NCBI RefSeq assembly: GCF_914271485.1
Contig: NZ_CAJZAG010000004.1
Span: 186,001-250,000, forward strand
Direction: 5' to 3'
DNA length: 64,000 nucleotides
From: Cupriavidus pampae
Lineage (GTDB): Bacteria; Pseudomonadota; Gammaproteobacteria; Burkholderiales; Burkholderiaceae
This document shows, piece after piece, positions 8,399 through 16,463 of the stretch. Made by a program: the position numbers and the translations under genes. Under the pieces are notes generated by a model. The model saw nothing but the letters and a program-made list of their open reading frames with translations. It was not told the origin of the DNA and searched no databases. Within the stretch, counting starts at the first letter, position 1. Each line of letters begins with the position of its first letter.

Positions 8399-8866
8399 GA
8401 TGTCTACCTCCTTGCAGCGGTCCGTGCTCGGTCGCGTACGCCGGCGTCGGTGCTGTCTCTCTCGGTTCTCGGTGCAAGGACGACGCGCCCGGCGCATCGG
8501 GCAAGGGGGTGGGCGTCTCTGTCCTCGGCGGTGACCGGCGCTGGCGCCGGCTTGCCGGTCGCATCCTCTGTGGGCGAGATCCGGCGAGGCTCAAGGCTAG
8601 TGAAGCGAGGCGTGGCCGGCATCATCGCGCCCACATGCGCGGTATCTCGCAGCGGGAATATCCACGCTGGCTCCCGGGTCGCGCGGGCTCAGGGATTTCC
8701 CTCGATCCGGCCTGGTTGTGGCTTCGGGGTGGCGGTCACGTATCTTGAACACCCCCCCCGCCCCCCTTAGGTACCCCCCGGCCGCTAAATTTTTGGGCGC
8801 GGGCGCCGTTAGTCGCATGGCAGTCCTTGTACATATCAACCACCAGCCAGGCGAGCGGAGCAGAGC
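8399..8866. other. 468-bp divergent gap with a C-rich tract
   Basis: The gap lies between the permease and cheV genes and must hold both promoters. Its notable part is 8752-8779: runs of 8, 6 and 6 cytosines, separated by one G and by TTAGGTA. The complementary strand can therefore form stacked G-runs. Reading frames in the gap look like non-coding sequence. No other element was recognised. Confidence 0.6.
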
Positions 8867-9829
8867 ATGACCAGCGCGATGAGGGAAATCGACGAGCGCA
8901 CCAACCTAACCAACAACAACCAGTTCGAGTTGTTGCTGTTTCGACTTGGCGACGCGGAGAGCAGCGGACAGTCCGAACTGTTCGGCATCAACGTCTTCAA
9001 AGTGCGCGAGATTCTGGTCATGCCCAACGTGACCACAGTGGTCGGCGCCGAACCCGCGATCCTCGGCATGGCCGACATCCGCGGCCAGGTTATTCCGGTC
9101 ATCGACCTGCCGCGGCTGTTGTCGTGCAAGCCGGTCACCGGTCTCAACATCATGCTCGTGACCGAGTACGCACGCTCCACCCAGGGGTTTGCCGTGGAAG
9201 CCGTGGAGGAAATCGTGCGGCTCGAATGGAGCCAGGTGGTGTCGGCGGAAACCAGCGTGAAGGGTGGTCTGGTCACCAGCATCGCCAAGCTCGATGTGGG
9301 CGGTGACAATCCGCGCCTGGTGCAGGTGCTCGACGTGGAGCAGATTCTCCGCGACGTGCTGCCTTCGCGTCAGCCCGACGTGGACCCGGCGACGGTGGGC
9401 CCGCAACTGACGCTGCGTCCCGGCACCAAGGTGCTGGCCGCCGATGACTCCGCGCTTGCGCGTGGACTGATCGAGAACGGCCTCAAGGCGATGGGCGTGG
9501 ACGTCGTGATGACCAAGACCGGTCAGGAAGCGTGGGACCTGCTCGGCAGCATTGCCGAGGGCGCGGCGGGACGCGGCAAGACCGTGCGTGACGAGATCGC
9601 GCTGGTGCTCACCGACCTCGAGATGCCCGAGATGGACGGCTTCACGCTCACGCGCAAGATCAAGGCCGACGCGCGGCTCAAGTCGCTGCCCGTGGTCATT
9701 CACTCGTCGCTGTCGGGCGAGGCCAGCGAAGAGCATGTGCGCAAGGTCGGCGCCGATGCGTACGTATCAAAATTTCTTGCCAAGGACCTGGCCGACACCA
9801 TTCGCGGTGTGCTCGCGCGCCACCCCTGA
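8867..9829 (+). CDS. cheV: Chemotaxis protein CheV (CheW-receiver fusion)
   Basis: This 320-aa chemotaxis coupling protein joins a CheW domain (about residues 18-165) to a response-regulator receiver (about 186-318). CheW links receptors to the CheA kinase, and the receiver lets phosphorylation tune the coupling. The receiver shows acidic residues Asp193/Asp194, the phospho-acceptor Asp250 in LTDLEMPEMDGF and the conserved Lys302 in YVSKF, so it should be active. It lies alone, away from any che operon in this window. A perfect hairpin follows at 9879-9900. Confidence 0.93.
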   Translation: MTSAMREIDERTNLTNNNQFELLLFRLGDAESSGQSELFGINVFKVREILVMPNVTTVVGAEPAILGMADIRGQVIPVIDLPRLLSCKPVTGLNIMLVTEYARSTQGFAVEAVEEIVRLEWSQVVSAETSVKGGLVTSIAKLDVGGDNPRLVQVLDVEQILRDVLPSRQPDVDPATVGPQLTLRPGTKVLAADDSALARGLIENGLKAMGVDVVMTKTGQEAWDLLGSIAEGAAGRGKTVRDEIALVLTDLEMPEMDGFTLTRKIKADARLKSLPVVIHSSLSGEASEEHVRKVGADAYVSKFLAKDLADTIRGVLARHP

Positions 9830-9878
9830 GGGCGCTGTGGCAAACGTATACGTACGCGATTGCCCACAAATTAGGCAC

Positions 9879-9900
9879 GCCAGCTCTTTCCAGAGCTGGC
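9879..9900 (+). terminator. Hairpin after cheV
   Basis: Perfect 9-bp arms GCCAGCTCT / AGAGCTGGC enclose the loop TTCC, 50 nt after the cheV stop. There is no T-run, so it may be a weak terminator or an RNA-stabilising hairpin. Confidence 0.5.
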
Positions 9901-9929
9901 GCGGCTTGCAGGGAAGTCAATAGGCAGGA

Positions 9930-9950
9930 TATCCACTAACTCTGTGGATA
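9930..9950. repeat. Inverted repeat with DnaA-box-like arms, second copy
   Basis: Arms TATCCAC and GTGGATA are separated by 7 nt, just before the peroxiredoxin stop codon. It resembles the element at 5219-5243. Confidence 0.5.
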
Positions 9951-9953
9951 GAA

Positions 9954-10607
9954 TCAGCGCGGTTGCGCGACGGTGCGGAGGTAGGGCTTGAGTGTCTTGA
10001 AGCCCTGCGGATATTTTTTCTTTGCATCGTCGTCAGAGACCGAAGTCGGGATGATCACGTCATCGCCGGGCTTCCAGTTGACGGGTGTGGCTACCGTGTG
10101 CTTCGCGTTGAGTTGCAGCGAGTCGAGCAGGCGAAGTACTTCATCGAAGTTACGCCCCGCACTCATCGGATAGACCAGCATCGCCTTGACCTTCTTGTCG
10201 GGGCCGATCATGAACACCGAGCGGATGGTCGCATTGTCCACCGCGGTGCGCGGACCCGCACCAGCCTCCGGATGGATCATGTCGTAGAGCTTGGCGATAT
10301 GCAGGTCGGCATCGCCGATCATCGGATAGTTGACCTTGCACCCCTGGGTCTCCTCGATGTCCTTGACCCAGCGATTGTGGTCGTCCACGGGGTCGATCGA
10401 GAGGCCGATGATCTTCGTGTTGCGCTTGTCGAACTCGGGCTTGAGCCGCGCCATGTAGCCAAGCTCGGTGGTGCAGACCGGTGTGAAATCCTTGGGGTGC
10501 GAGAACAGGATGGCCCAGCCATCGCCAATCCACTCGTGGAACTGGATCTTGCCTTCCGTGGTATCCGCCGAAAAATCCGGCGCCGTCTCCCCTAATCGAA
10601 TTGCCAT
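9954..10607 (-). CDS. 1-Cys peroxiredoxin (Prx6 type)
   Basis: This is a 217-aa thiol peroxidase that reduces H2O2 and organic peroxides. The active site is PVCTTE with peroxidatic Cys45. Length, the C-terminal extension and the motif GAGPRTAVDNATIRSVF mark the Prx6 (1-Cys) subfamily rather than AhpC. Start at 10607 has an AAGGAGA site. It is a single gene. The family usually acts in the cytosol and depends on external thiols for recycling. No OxyR site was identified. Confidence 0.93.
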   Translation of the reverse strand: MAIRLGETAPDFSADTTEGKIQFHEWIGDGWAILFSHPKDFTPVCTTELGYMARLKPEFDKRNTKIIGLSIDPVDDHNRWVKDIEETQGCKVNYPMIGDADLHIAKLYDMIHPEAGAGPRTAVDNATIRSVFMIGPDKKVKAMLVYPMSAGRNFDEVLRLLDSLQLNAKHTVATPVNWKPGDDVIIPTSVSDDDAKKKYPQGFKTLKPYLRTVAQPR

Positions 10608-10721
10608 GGTCGGTCTCCTTGTCAGTTCTGGATGGCGTCCGCGGGTTGCGGAGCGCATCCAGTATAGAAACTGCAACGGAAAAAACCGCCATTCGATGTG
10701 AGGGGCGGGCGCGCGCCCGGA

Positions 10722-11672
10722 TCAGGCCGGCTTCCAGACCGGCGATTGCGCCACGGTCACCTTGCGCGGCAGGATCGACTGCGCCGCGAAGGCGTCCGCG
10801 ATACGTTGCTGCTCGGTGAGCGATGCGGCGTCCACGGTCTGTACCTGATAGGTCCGACGTGCGTTGGCGGCTTCCACCGTGGGCGCGTCCAGACCCAGCA
10901 GCGGCGCATTCCAGGCGGCGGCGGGACCGGGATTCTGCTTGATCCACGTGCCCGCACTGCGCAACTCTTCATAGACCTTGGCCAGCACGTCGGGGCGACG
11001 CTTGGCGTACGGCGTGGCCGCGAGGTAGAAGCGGCGATAGCTGGCCAGGCCGGTGCCGTCGCGCAGCACGCGCGCGTTGGCCTGTCGCTGCACCGCCGCA
11101 AGGAACGGATCCCAGATCACCCAGGCGGCCACGGCGCCGCGCTCGAACGCGGCGCGTGCATCGGCGGGCGTCAGGTAGGCGGGCTCGATGTCGCGCAGCG
11201 ACAGCTTGGCCTCACCCAATGCCTCGAGCAGCAGATAGTGCGCGCCCGCGCCTTTGGCGAATGCCACGCGCTGGCCCTTCAATTGCGCGATCGAGCGAAT
11301 CTCGGAGTCCTGCTTCACCACCACGGCCTGCGCGGTCGGCGACGGCGTCTCGATCGCGTAGTACGTCAGATTCGCGCCCGCGGCCAGCGCGAACGGCGGC
11401 ACCGCATCAGCCACGTCGGCGGTCAGGTCGAGGTTGCCCACATTCAGCGATTCCAGCAGTGGCAGGCCCGAGGTGAACTCGTGCCATTGCACGCGCACGT
11501 TGAGCGGCGCGAGTGCTTTTTCGAGCGTCTCGCGCGACTTCAGCCAGATCATCAGCGTCGACGATTTCTGATAACCGATGCGCAGTGTTTCTGCTTCGCC
11601 CGCGGCGAACGACAGCGAGGGCAGGGCAAGACCGGCCGCGAGCAGCGCGCGCCGATGGGCGTTGATGGTCAT
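10722..11672 (-). CDS. Sulfonate-type ABC transporter substrate-binding protein (SsuA-like)
   Basis: This periplasmic binding protein of about 316 aa belongs to the SsuA/TauA family. A signal peptide (RRALLAAGLALPSLSFA) precedes LRIGYQKSSTLMIW, the usual first strand for aliphatic sulfonate binders, and later AFAKGAGAHYLLLEALG. ATG 11672 gives a normal signal peptide; a GTG 30 bp upstream is possible. No ATPase or permease gene is attached on this strand. It is divergent from a TauD-like dioxygenase operon that has its own binding protein, so it may share that transporter or serve as a second specificity. Confidence 0.85.
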   Translation of the reverse strand: MTINAHRRALLAAGLALPSLSFAAGEAETLRIGYQKSSTLMIWLKSRETLEKALAPLNVRVQWHEFTSGLPLLESLNVGNLDLTADVADAVPPFALAAGANLTYYAIETPSPTAQAVVVKQDSEIRSIAQLKGQRVAFAKGAGAHYLLLEALGEAKLSLRDIEPAYLTPADARAAFERGAVAAWVIWDPFLAAVQRQANARVLRDGTGLASYRRFYLAATPYAKRRPDVLAKVYEELRSAGTWIKQNPGPAAAWNAPLLGLDAPTVEAANARRTYQVQTVDAASLTEQQRIADAFAAQSILPRKVTVAQSPVWKPA

Positions 11673-11750
11673 GGTGGCAGGGGCAGCAATGGGAAAGCGC
11701 ACAGGCTATTGCGTGGCCTCCACGCGCGGAACGAAGGAAACCGCATGTGC

Positions 11751-11828
11751 ATATGCATATATGCATATTGCGTTTGGCTATATCGATCTGCGGGGCACCG
11801 TGCCGATGCATATGCGCTCGACGCATAT
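11751..11828. promoter_or_regulatory. GCATAT-rich palindromes in the divergent sulfonate promoter
   Basis: Five GCATAT motifs lie between the SsuA-like and TauD-like genes. Positions 11751-11768 (ATATGCATATATGCATAT) form a perfect 18-bp palindrome. At 11810-11828 the arms ATATGCG / CGCATAT are spaced by 5 bp. This AT-rich island in GC-rich surroundings is a likely operator region for both transcription units; the regulator is unknown. Confidence 0.55.
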
Positions 11829-11919
11829 CGCCCCGCATTTTGATTCGTTGTCCGCGCGCACTGCGGTGTCTACAGTGGTTCCCTTGCACTGCTTTCCCCC
11901 AAGCAAAACAAAACACGCC

Positions 11920-12804
11920 ATGACTACCGCCGTCCTCCAGGATTTCCACCCACAGAAATTCGAAATATGCCCGCTCGATGCCGCAGTGGGTGCCGAAGTG
12001 ATCGGGCTCGACCTGTCGCAACCGCTCGCGGAAGAAGACTTCCGGCGCATCCATCGCGCGCACCTCGACCATCATGTCGTGGTGTTTCGCGATCAGCGCA
12101 TCACGCCCGCGCAGCAGATCGACTTCAGCCGCCGCTTCGGCGCGCTGGAGATTCACGTGCTGCACCAGTTCCAGCTGGCCGGGCATCCGGAAATCCTGAT
12201 CGTGTCCAACGTGCGCGAGAACGGCAAGCCGATCGGCCTCGGCGACGCGGGCCACTTCTGGCATTCGGACCTGTCGTACAAGGAAAAGCCGAGCCTCGGC
12301 TCGCTGCTGCATGCGCGTGAACTGCCGCGCGAAGGCGGCGACACGCTGTTTGCCAATATGCATGCCGCATGGGATGCGCTGCCGGCCGAACTGCAACGCA
12401 AGGTGGAAGGCCTGCGCGCCGAACATACCTACCTTGCCAAGTACAAGGAGCTGCAGCGCCGCAGCCCGTGGCGCCCCGACCTGACGCCCGAACAGATCGC
12501 GCAGGTCAAACCCGCGCTGCAGCCCGTGGTGCGCACGCATCCCGAGAATGGCCGCAAGGCGCTGTTCGTCAGCGAGCATTTCACCACGCGCATCGTCGGC
12601 CTGCCCGAGGACGAGAGCCGCGCGCTGCTCGACGAGCTGTTCGCGCACAGCGTCAAGCCCGAGTTCGTCTATCGCCATCAGTGGCGCGAGCACGACCTCG
12701 TGTTCTGGGATAACCGCTCGCTGATGCATCTGGCCGCGGGCACGCCCGAGACCGAGCGCCGCGTGATGTACCGCACCACCATCGAGGGCGATCTGCCTCA
12801 CTGA
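11920..12804 (+). CDS. TauD/TfdA-family 2-oxoglutarate-dependent dioxygenase
   Basis: This 294-aa Fe(II)/2-oxoglutarate dioxygenase has the iron triad visible as His115-x-Asp117 (FWHSDLSY) and His270 (NRSLMHLAAG); Arg281 is the likely 2-oxoglutarate anchor. Family members cleave taurine, other sulfonates or aryloxy acids by hydroxylation. The binding-protein, ATPase and permease genes directly downstream suggest an imported sulfonate as substrate. The exact substrate cannot be read from sequence. The 28-bp gap to the next gene indicates an operon. Confidence 0.88.
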   Translation: MTTAVLQDFHPQKFEICPLDAAVGAEVIGLDLSQPLAEEDFRRIHRAHLDHHVVVFRDQRITPAQQIDFSRRFGALEIHVLHQFQLAGHPEILIVSNVRENGKPIGLGDAGHFWHSDLSYKEKPSLGSLLHARELPREGGDTLFANMHAAWDALPAELQRKVEGLRAEHTYLAKYKELQRRSPWRPDLTPEQIAQVKPALQPVVRTHPENGRKALFVSEHFTTRIVGLPEDESRALLDELFAHSVKPEFVYRHQWREHDLVFWDNRSLMHLAAGTPETERRVMYRTTIEGDLPH

Positions 12805-12831
12805 ATTCCACCTATATCGGAGCCATCTGCA

Positions 12832-13851
12832 ATGTCCCTGTTCACCTCCCGCTGGTCGCGTCGCGCGGCTGTCTCGATGCTCGTCGCGGGTCTCGCACTG
12901 ACCGGTACCGCTCACGCCGAAGGCCGTCTGCGTGTCGCCGAGCAATTCGGCGTGGTCTATCTGCTGCTGAATATCGCGCGTGACCAGCAACTGATCGAGA
13001 AGCACGGCAAGCAGCAGGGCGTTGACGTCAAGGTCGAATGGACGCAGCTGTCGGGTGGCTCCGCGGTCAACGATGCGCTGTTGTCGGGTTCGATCGATAT
13101 CGCTGGCGCCGGTGTGGGGCCGTTGCTCACGCTGTGGGACCGCACGCATGGCAAGCAGAACGTGAAGGGCGTGGCGTCGCTGGGCAACTTCCCGTATTAC
13201 CTCGTCAGCAACAATCCGAAGGTAAAGACGATCGCCGACTTCACGGAGAAGGACCGCATCGCCTTGCCGGCGGTGTCGGTGTCGGTGCAGTCGCGCGTGC
13301 TGCAATTCGCGGCAGCCAAGCAGTGGGGTGACAAGGAGTTCAACCGCCTGGACAAGTGGACCGTCGCGGTGCCGCATCCGGATGCCGCCGCCGCGATCAT
13401 CGCGGGCGGCACCGAGATCACGGGCCACTTCGGCAACCCGCCGTTCCAGGATCAGGAACTGGCCGGCAATCCGAACGCGCGCATCGTGCTCAATTCGTAT
13501 GACGTGCTCGGCGGCCCGAGCTCGGCCACGGTGCTGTACGCCACCGAGAAATTCCGCAACGAGAATCCGAAGACCTATCGCGCGTTCGTCGATGCGCTGG
13601 CGGAGGCCGCGGACTTCGCGACCAAGCAGCCGGAAGCTGCCGCCGATCTCTATATTCGCGTGAACAAGGCGAAGATCGACCGCGCGCTGCTGGTCAAGAT
13701 CCTCAAGAACCCGCAGGTCCAGTTCAAGGTGGCGCCGCAGAACACATTCGCGTTGGCCGAGTTCATGCACCGTGTGGGCGCCATCAAGAACGCACCGAAG
13801 TCGTGGCAGGACTATTTCTTCCAGGACCCGGCCACCGCGCAGGGGAGTTGA
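12832..13851 (+). CDS. ABC transporter substrate-binding protein (taurine/sulfonate/nitrate type)
   Basis: This 339-aa periplasmic protein has a clear signal peptide ending TGTAHA before EGRLRVAEQFG. The fold is that of the NMT1/THI5-like and SsuA group: VEWTQLSGGSAVNDALLSGSIDIAGAG is the typical second motif, and HFGNPPFQDQEL lies at the hinge. It is the second gene of the dioxygenase operon, 2 bp before the ATPase gene. The ligand is probably a sulfonate by context, but a nitrate- or pyrimidine-like ligand cannot be excluded. Confidence 0.88.
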   Translation: MSLFTSRWSRRAAVSMLVAGLALTGTAHAEGRLRVAEQFGVVYLLLNIARDQQLIEKHGKQQGVDVKVEWTQLSGGSAVNDALLSGSIDIAGAGVGPLLTLWDRTHGKQNVKGVASLGNFPYYLVSNNPKVKTIADFTEKDRIALPAVSVSVQSRVLQFAAAKQWGDKEFNRLDKWTVAVPHPDAAAAIIAGGTEITGHFGNPPFQDQELAGNPNARIVLNSYDVLGGPSSATVLYATEKFRNENPKTYRAFVDALAEAADFATKQPEAAADLYIRVNKAKIDRALLVKILKNPQVQFKVAPQNTFALAEFMHRVGAIKNAPKSWQDYFFQDPATAQGS

Positions 13852-13853
13852 GC

Positions 13854-14720
13854 ATGGCAACGCACGAGCATCTGAGAGTGGTATCCGGCGGCCTGCCGCT
13901 GTTGCAGGTCGATAACGTATCGCTCGAATACCGCACGCCCGACCGCGTGGTGCGCGCCACGCACCAGGTGAGCTTCGACGTGCATGCGGCGGATCGCTTC
14001 GTGCTGCTGGGACCCTCGGGCTGCGGCAAGTCGACGTTGCTCAAGGCCGTGGCGGGTTTTGTGCCGCCAGCCGAGGGCGAGATTCGGCTCGACGGTCAGC
14101 GTGTGCACGCACCCGGGCCCGATCGCATCGTCGTGTTTCAGGAGTTCGATCAACTGCCGCCGTGGAAGACCGTGCGTCAGAACGTCATGTTTCCGCTGCA
14201 GCGCGCGCGGGGTCTGTCGCGCGCGGAAGCCAACGACACCGCGATGCATTTTCTCGACAAGGTGGGCCTCGCGGGGTTTGCCGATGCCTATCCGCATACG
14301 CTGTCGGGTGGCATGAAGCAGCGCGTGGCCATTGCGCGCGCGCTGGCGATGCGTCCCAAGGTGCTGCTGATGGACGAGCCGTTCGCCGCGCTCGACGCGC
14401 TCACGCGCCGTCGCATGCAGGAGGAGTTGCTGGCCCTGTGGGAGGACGCCGCGTTCACGTTGCTGTTCGTCACGCATTCCATCGAGGAAGCACTGGTGGT
14501 GGGTAGCCGCATCCTGCTGCTGTCCCCGCATCCGGGCCGCGTGCGCGCGGAACTGAACAGTCATCAATTCACGCTGGCCAGTCAGGGCAGCGCCGAGTTT
14601 CAGCACGCGGCACAACGCATCCATCGGATGTTGTTCGACGAGCCCGAACCGGTCGCAAACGCTGCGAATATCGCAAATGCCGGAACGGCGCGCGCACTAC
14701 GCGCACAACATACGTATTGA
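13854..14720 (+). CDS. ABC transporter ATPase subunit (SsuB/TauB type)
   Basis: This 288-aa nucleotide-binding subunit shows Walker A GPSGCGKST near residue 58, a Q-loop at VFQEFDQLPPW, signature LSGGMKQR, Walker B VLLMDEPFAALDA and the switch His in FVTHSIEEA. Start at 13854 follows an AGGGGAG site that lies inside the end of the binding-protein gene. The protein energises uptake with the permease encoded 2 bp downstream. The C-terminal 35 residues are Ala/Asn-rich and not part of the fold. Confidence 0.93.
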   Translation: MATHEHLRVVSGGLPLLQVDNVSLEYRTPDRVVRATHQVSFDVHAADRFVLLGPSGCGKSTLLKAVAGFVPPAEGEIRLDGQRVHAPGPDRIVVFQEFDQLPPWKTVRQNVMFPLQRARGLSRAEANDTAMHFLDKVGLAGFADAYPHTLSGGMKQRVAIARALAMRPKVLLMDEPFAALDALTRRRMQEELLALWEDAAFTLLFVTHSIEEALVVGSRILLLSPHPGRVRAELNSHQFTLASQGSAEFQHAAQRIHRMLFDEPEPVANAANIANAGTARALRAQHTY

Positions 14721-14722
14721 CC

Positions 14723-15592
14723 ATGTCCGAAACCCTGACCATCCGTCCCGAATACGAGCGCGAACTCGCACCATTCACGGCCGCGCCCGTGGAGCGGCCG
14801 CTGCCGTGGCAAAGCCGCGTGCTGCGGCAAGGCTGGCTGCGCAAGCTGCTGATCCTGATCGCGCTGGCCGTGATCTGGGAGGTGGTCGCGCGCGTGCAGG
14901 ACAACGACCTGTTATTGCCGACGTTCGGCGCCACCGCGCGCGCGTTCTTCGACGGCATCGCCGACGGTGAACTGCCGGGTAAGGCCGCGGTATCGCTGTC
15001 GGTATTGCTGCAAGGGTATCTCGCGGGCATCGTGCTCGCGTTCGTGCTGACCACGCTTGCGGTGTCGACGCGTATCGGCCGCGATCTGCTGGACACGCTC
15101 ACCGCGATGTTCAATCCGCTGCCGGCCATTGCGCTGCTGCCGCTGGCGCTGCTGTGGTTCGGCCTCGGCAAGGGCAGCCTGATCTTCGTGCTGATCCATT
15201 CCGTGCTGTGGCCGCTCGCGCTCAATACCTATGCGGGCTTCCGTGGCGTGCCGGAGACGCTGCGCATGGCCGGCCGCAACTATGGCCTGCGCGGTCTGCG
15301 GTATGTGGTCCTGATTCTCGTGCCGGCCGCGTTGCCCGCGATTCTGTCCGGCCTCAAGATCGGCTGGGCCTTTGCGTGGCGCACGCTGATCGCCGCCGAG
15401 CTCGTGTTCGGCGCCTCGTCGGGCAAGGGCGGGCTTGGCTGGTACATCTTCCAGAACCGCAACGAGCTCTACACCGACCGCGTGTTCGCGGGGCTGGCCA
15501 CGGTCATCCTGATCGGGCTGGCGGTGGAAGGCATCGTATTCTCGTCGCTGGAGCGACTGACCGTGCGACGATGGGGCATGCAGAACGGTTGA
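14723..15592 (+). CDS. ABC transporter permease (SsuC/TauC type)
   Basis: This 289-aa inner-membrane subunit has about six membrane helices. The EAA loop, which docks on the ATPase, is visible as GVPETLRMAGRNYGLRGLRYVVLILVPAALP. The ATG at 14723 is 2 bp after the ATPase stop; a TTG overlapping that stop is less likely. It closes the operon dioxygenase, binding protein, ATPase, permease. Confidence 0.92.
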   Translation: MSETLTIRPEYERELAPFTAAPVERPLPWQSRVLRQGWLRKLLILIALAVIWEVVARVQDNDLLLPTFGATARAFFDGIADGELPGKAAVSLSVLLQGYLAGIVLAFVLTTLAVSTRIGRDLLDTLTAMFNPLPAIALLPLALLWFGLGKGSLIFVLIHSVLWPLALNTYAGFRGVPETLRMAGRNYGLRGLRYVVLILVPAALPAILSGLKIGWAFAWRTLIAAELVFGASSGKGGLGWYIFQNRNELYTDRVFAGLATVILIGLAVEGIVFSSLERLTVRRWGMQNG

Positions 15593-15692
15593 GACTTGTT
15601 GGCGCCGTGCGACGGGAGTAATGTACGAGGCGGTTTGCTGCAGGTTTATCGAATAACGACTTACAACGCCACGACGCCACCACGCAATTCCC

Positions 15693-16463
15693 ATGACCGC
15701 CATTCACCATGCCGCCGCGCAGGGCTTCTCCAGCCAGGCCGACACCTACGCCCGCGGGCGTCCCGATTATCCCGCCGAGATTGACACGTGGCTGCGCGAG
15801 ACCGTGGGTCTGTCCGCCGGACGGACCGTGGTCGACCTTGGTGCCGGCACCGGCAAGTTCACGCAGCTGCTGCAGCCGACCGGTGCGACCCTCATCGCGG
15901 TGGAGCCGGTAGCGCAGATGCGCGCGCAGCTCGCCAGCAAGCTGCCCGCCGTGCAGGTGGTGGAGGGCACCGCCGAGTCGATGCCGCTGGCCGATGCCAG
16001 CGTCGATGCGGTGGTCTGCGCGCAGGCCTTTCACTGGTTCGCCAACACGGCCGCCATGCGCGAGATTCGCCGTGTGCTACGTCCGGGTGGCCGGCTTGGT
16101 CTGATCTGGAACGTGCGTGACGAGTCAGTGGGCTGGGTGGCCCGTCTGACGGAAATCATGAAACCGTTCGAAGGCGATGCGCCGCGCTTCCATCGCGGCG
16201 ACTGGCGCAAGGTGTTTCCCGCGGAAGGATTTGGTCCGCTCGCGTTGACCAGCCTGCCATACACGCATACCGGCGCGCCCGAGCAGGTGATCGTGGATCG
16301 CGTGATGTCGGTGAGCTTTATTGCCTCGCTGCAGCCGGCCCAGCAGGACGCGGTGCGCCAGCAATTGCACGAGGTGATCGCGCATGACCCGGCCCTCAAG
16401 GGTCAGGACACGGTCTCGTTCCCCTATCGCACGGAAGCGTACTGCTGCGAACGGTTGTCCTGA
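15693..16463 (+). CDS. Class I SAM-dependent methyltransferase
   Basis: This 256-aa cytosolic methyltransferase is of the Methyltransf_11 type. Motif I VVDLGAGTGKFT (about 47-58) binds S-adenosylmethionine, motif II ends with LIAVEP, and CAQAFHWF / VLRPGGRLGLIW are motifs IV and VI. The substrate is unknown. The 3' end overlaps the convergent MFS gene by 40 bp, so both coding ends are used on opposite strands. Confidence 0.88.
   Translation: MTAIHHAAAQGFSSQADTYARGRPDYPAEIDTWLRETVGLSAGRTVVDLGAGTGKFTQLLQPTGATLIAVEPVAQMRAQLASKLPAVQVVEGTAESMPLADASVDAVVCAQAFHWFANTAAMREIRRVLRPGGRLGLIWNVRDESVGWVARLTEIMKPFEGDAPRFHRGDWRKVFPAEGFGPLALTSLPYTHTGAPEQVIVDRVMSVSFIASLQPAQQDAVRQQLHEVIAHDPALKGQDTVSFPYRTEAYCCERLS

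Noticed and set aside
11407..13860. Minus-strand frame of 817 codons opposite the dioxygenase operon
   Set aside because: Shadow of three well-supported genes on the other strand.
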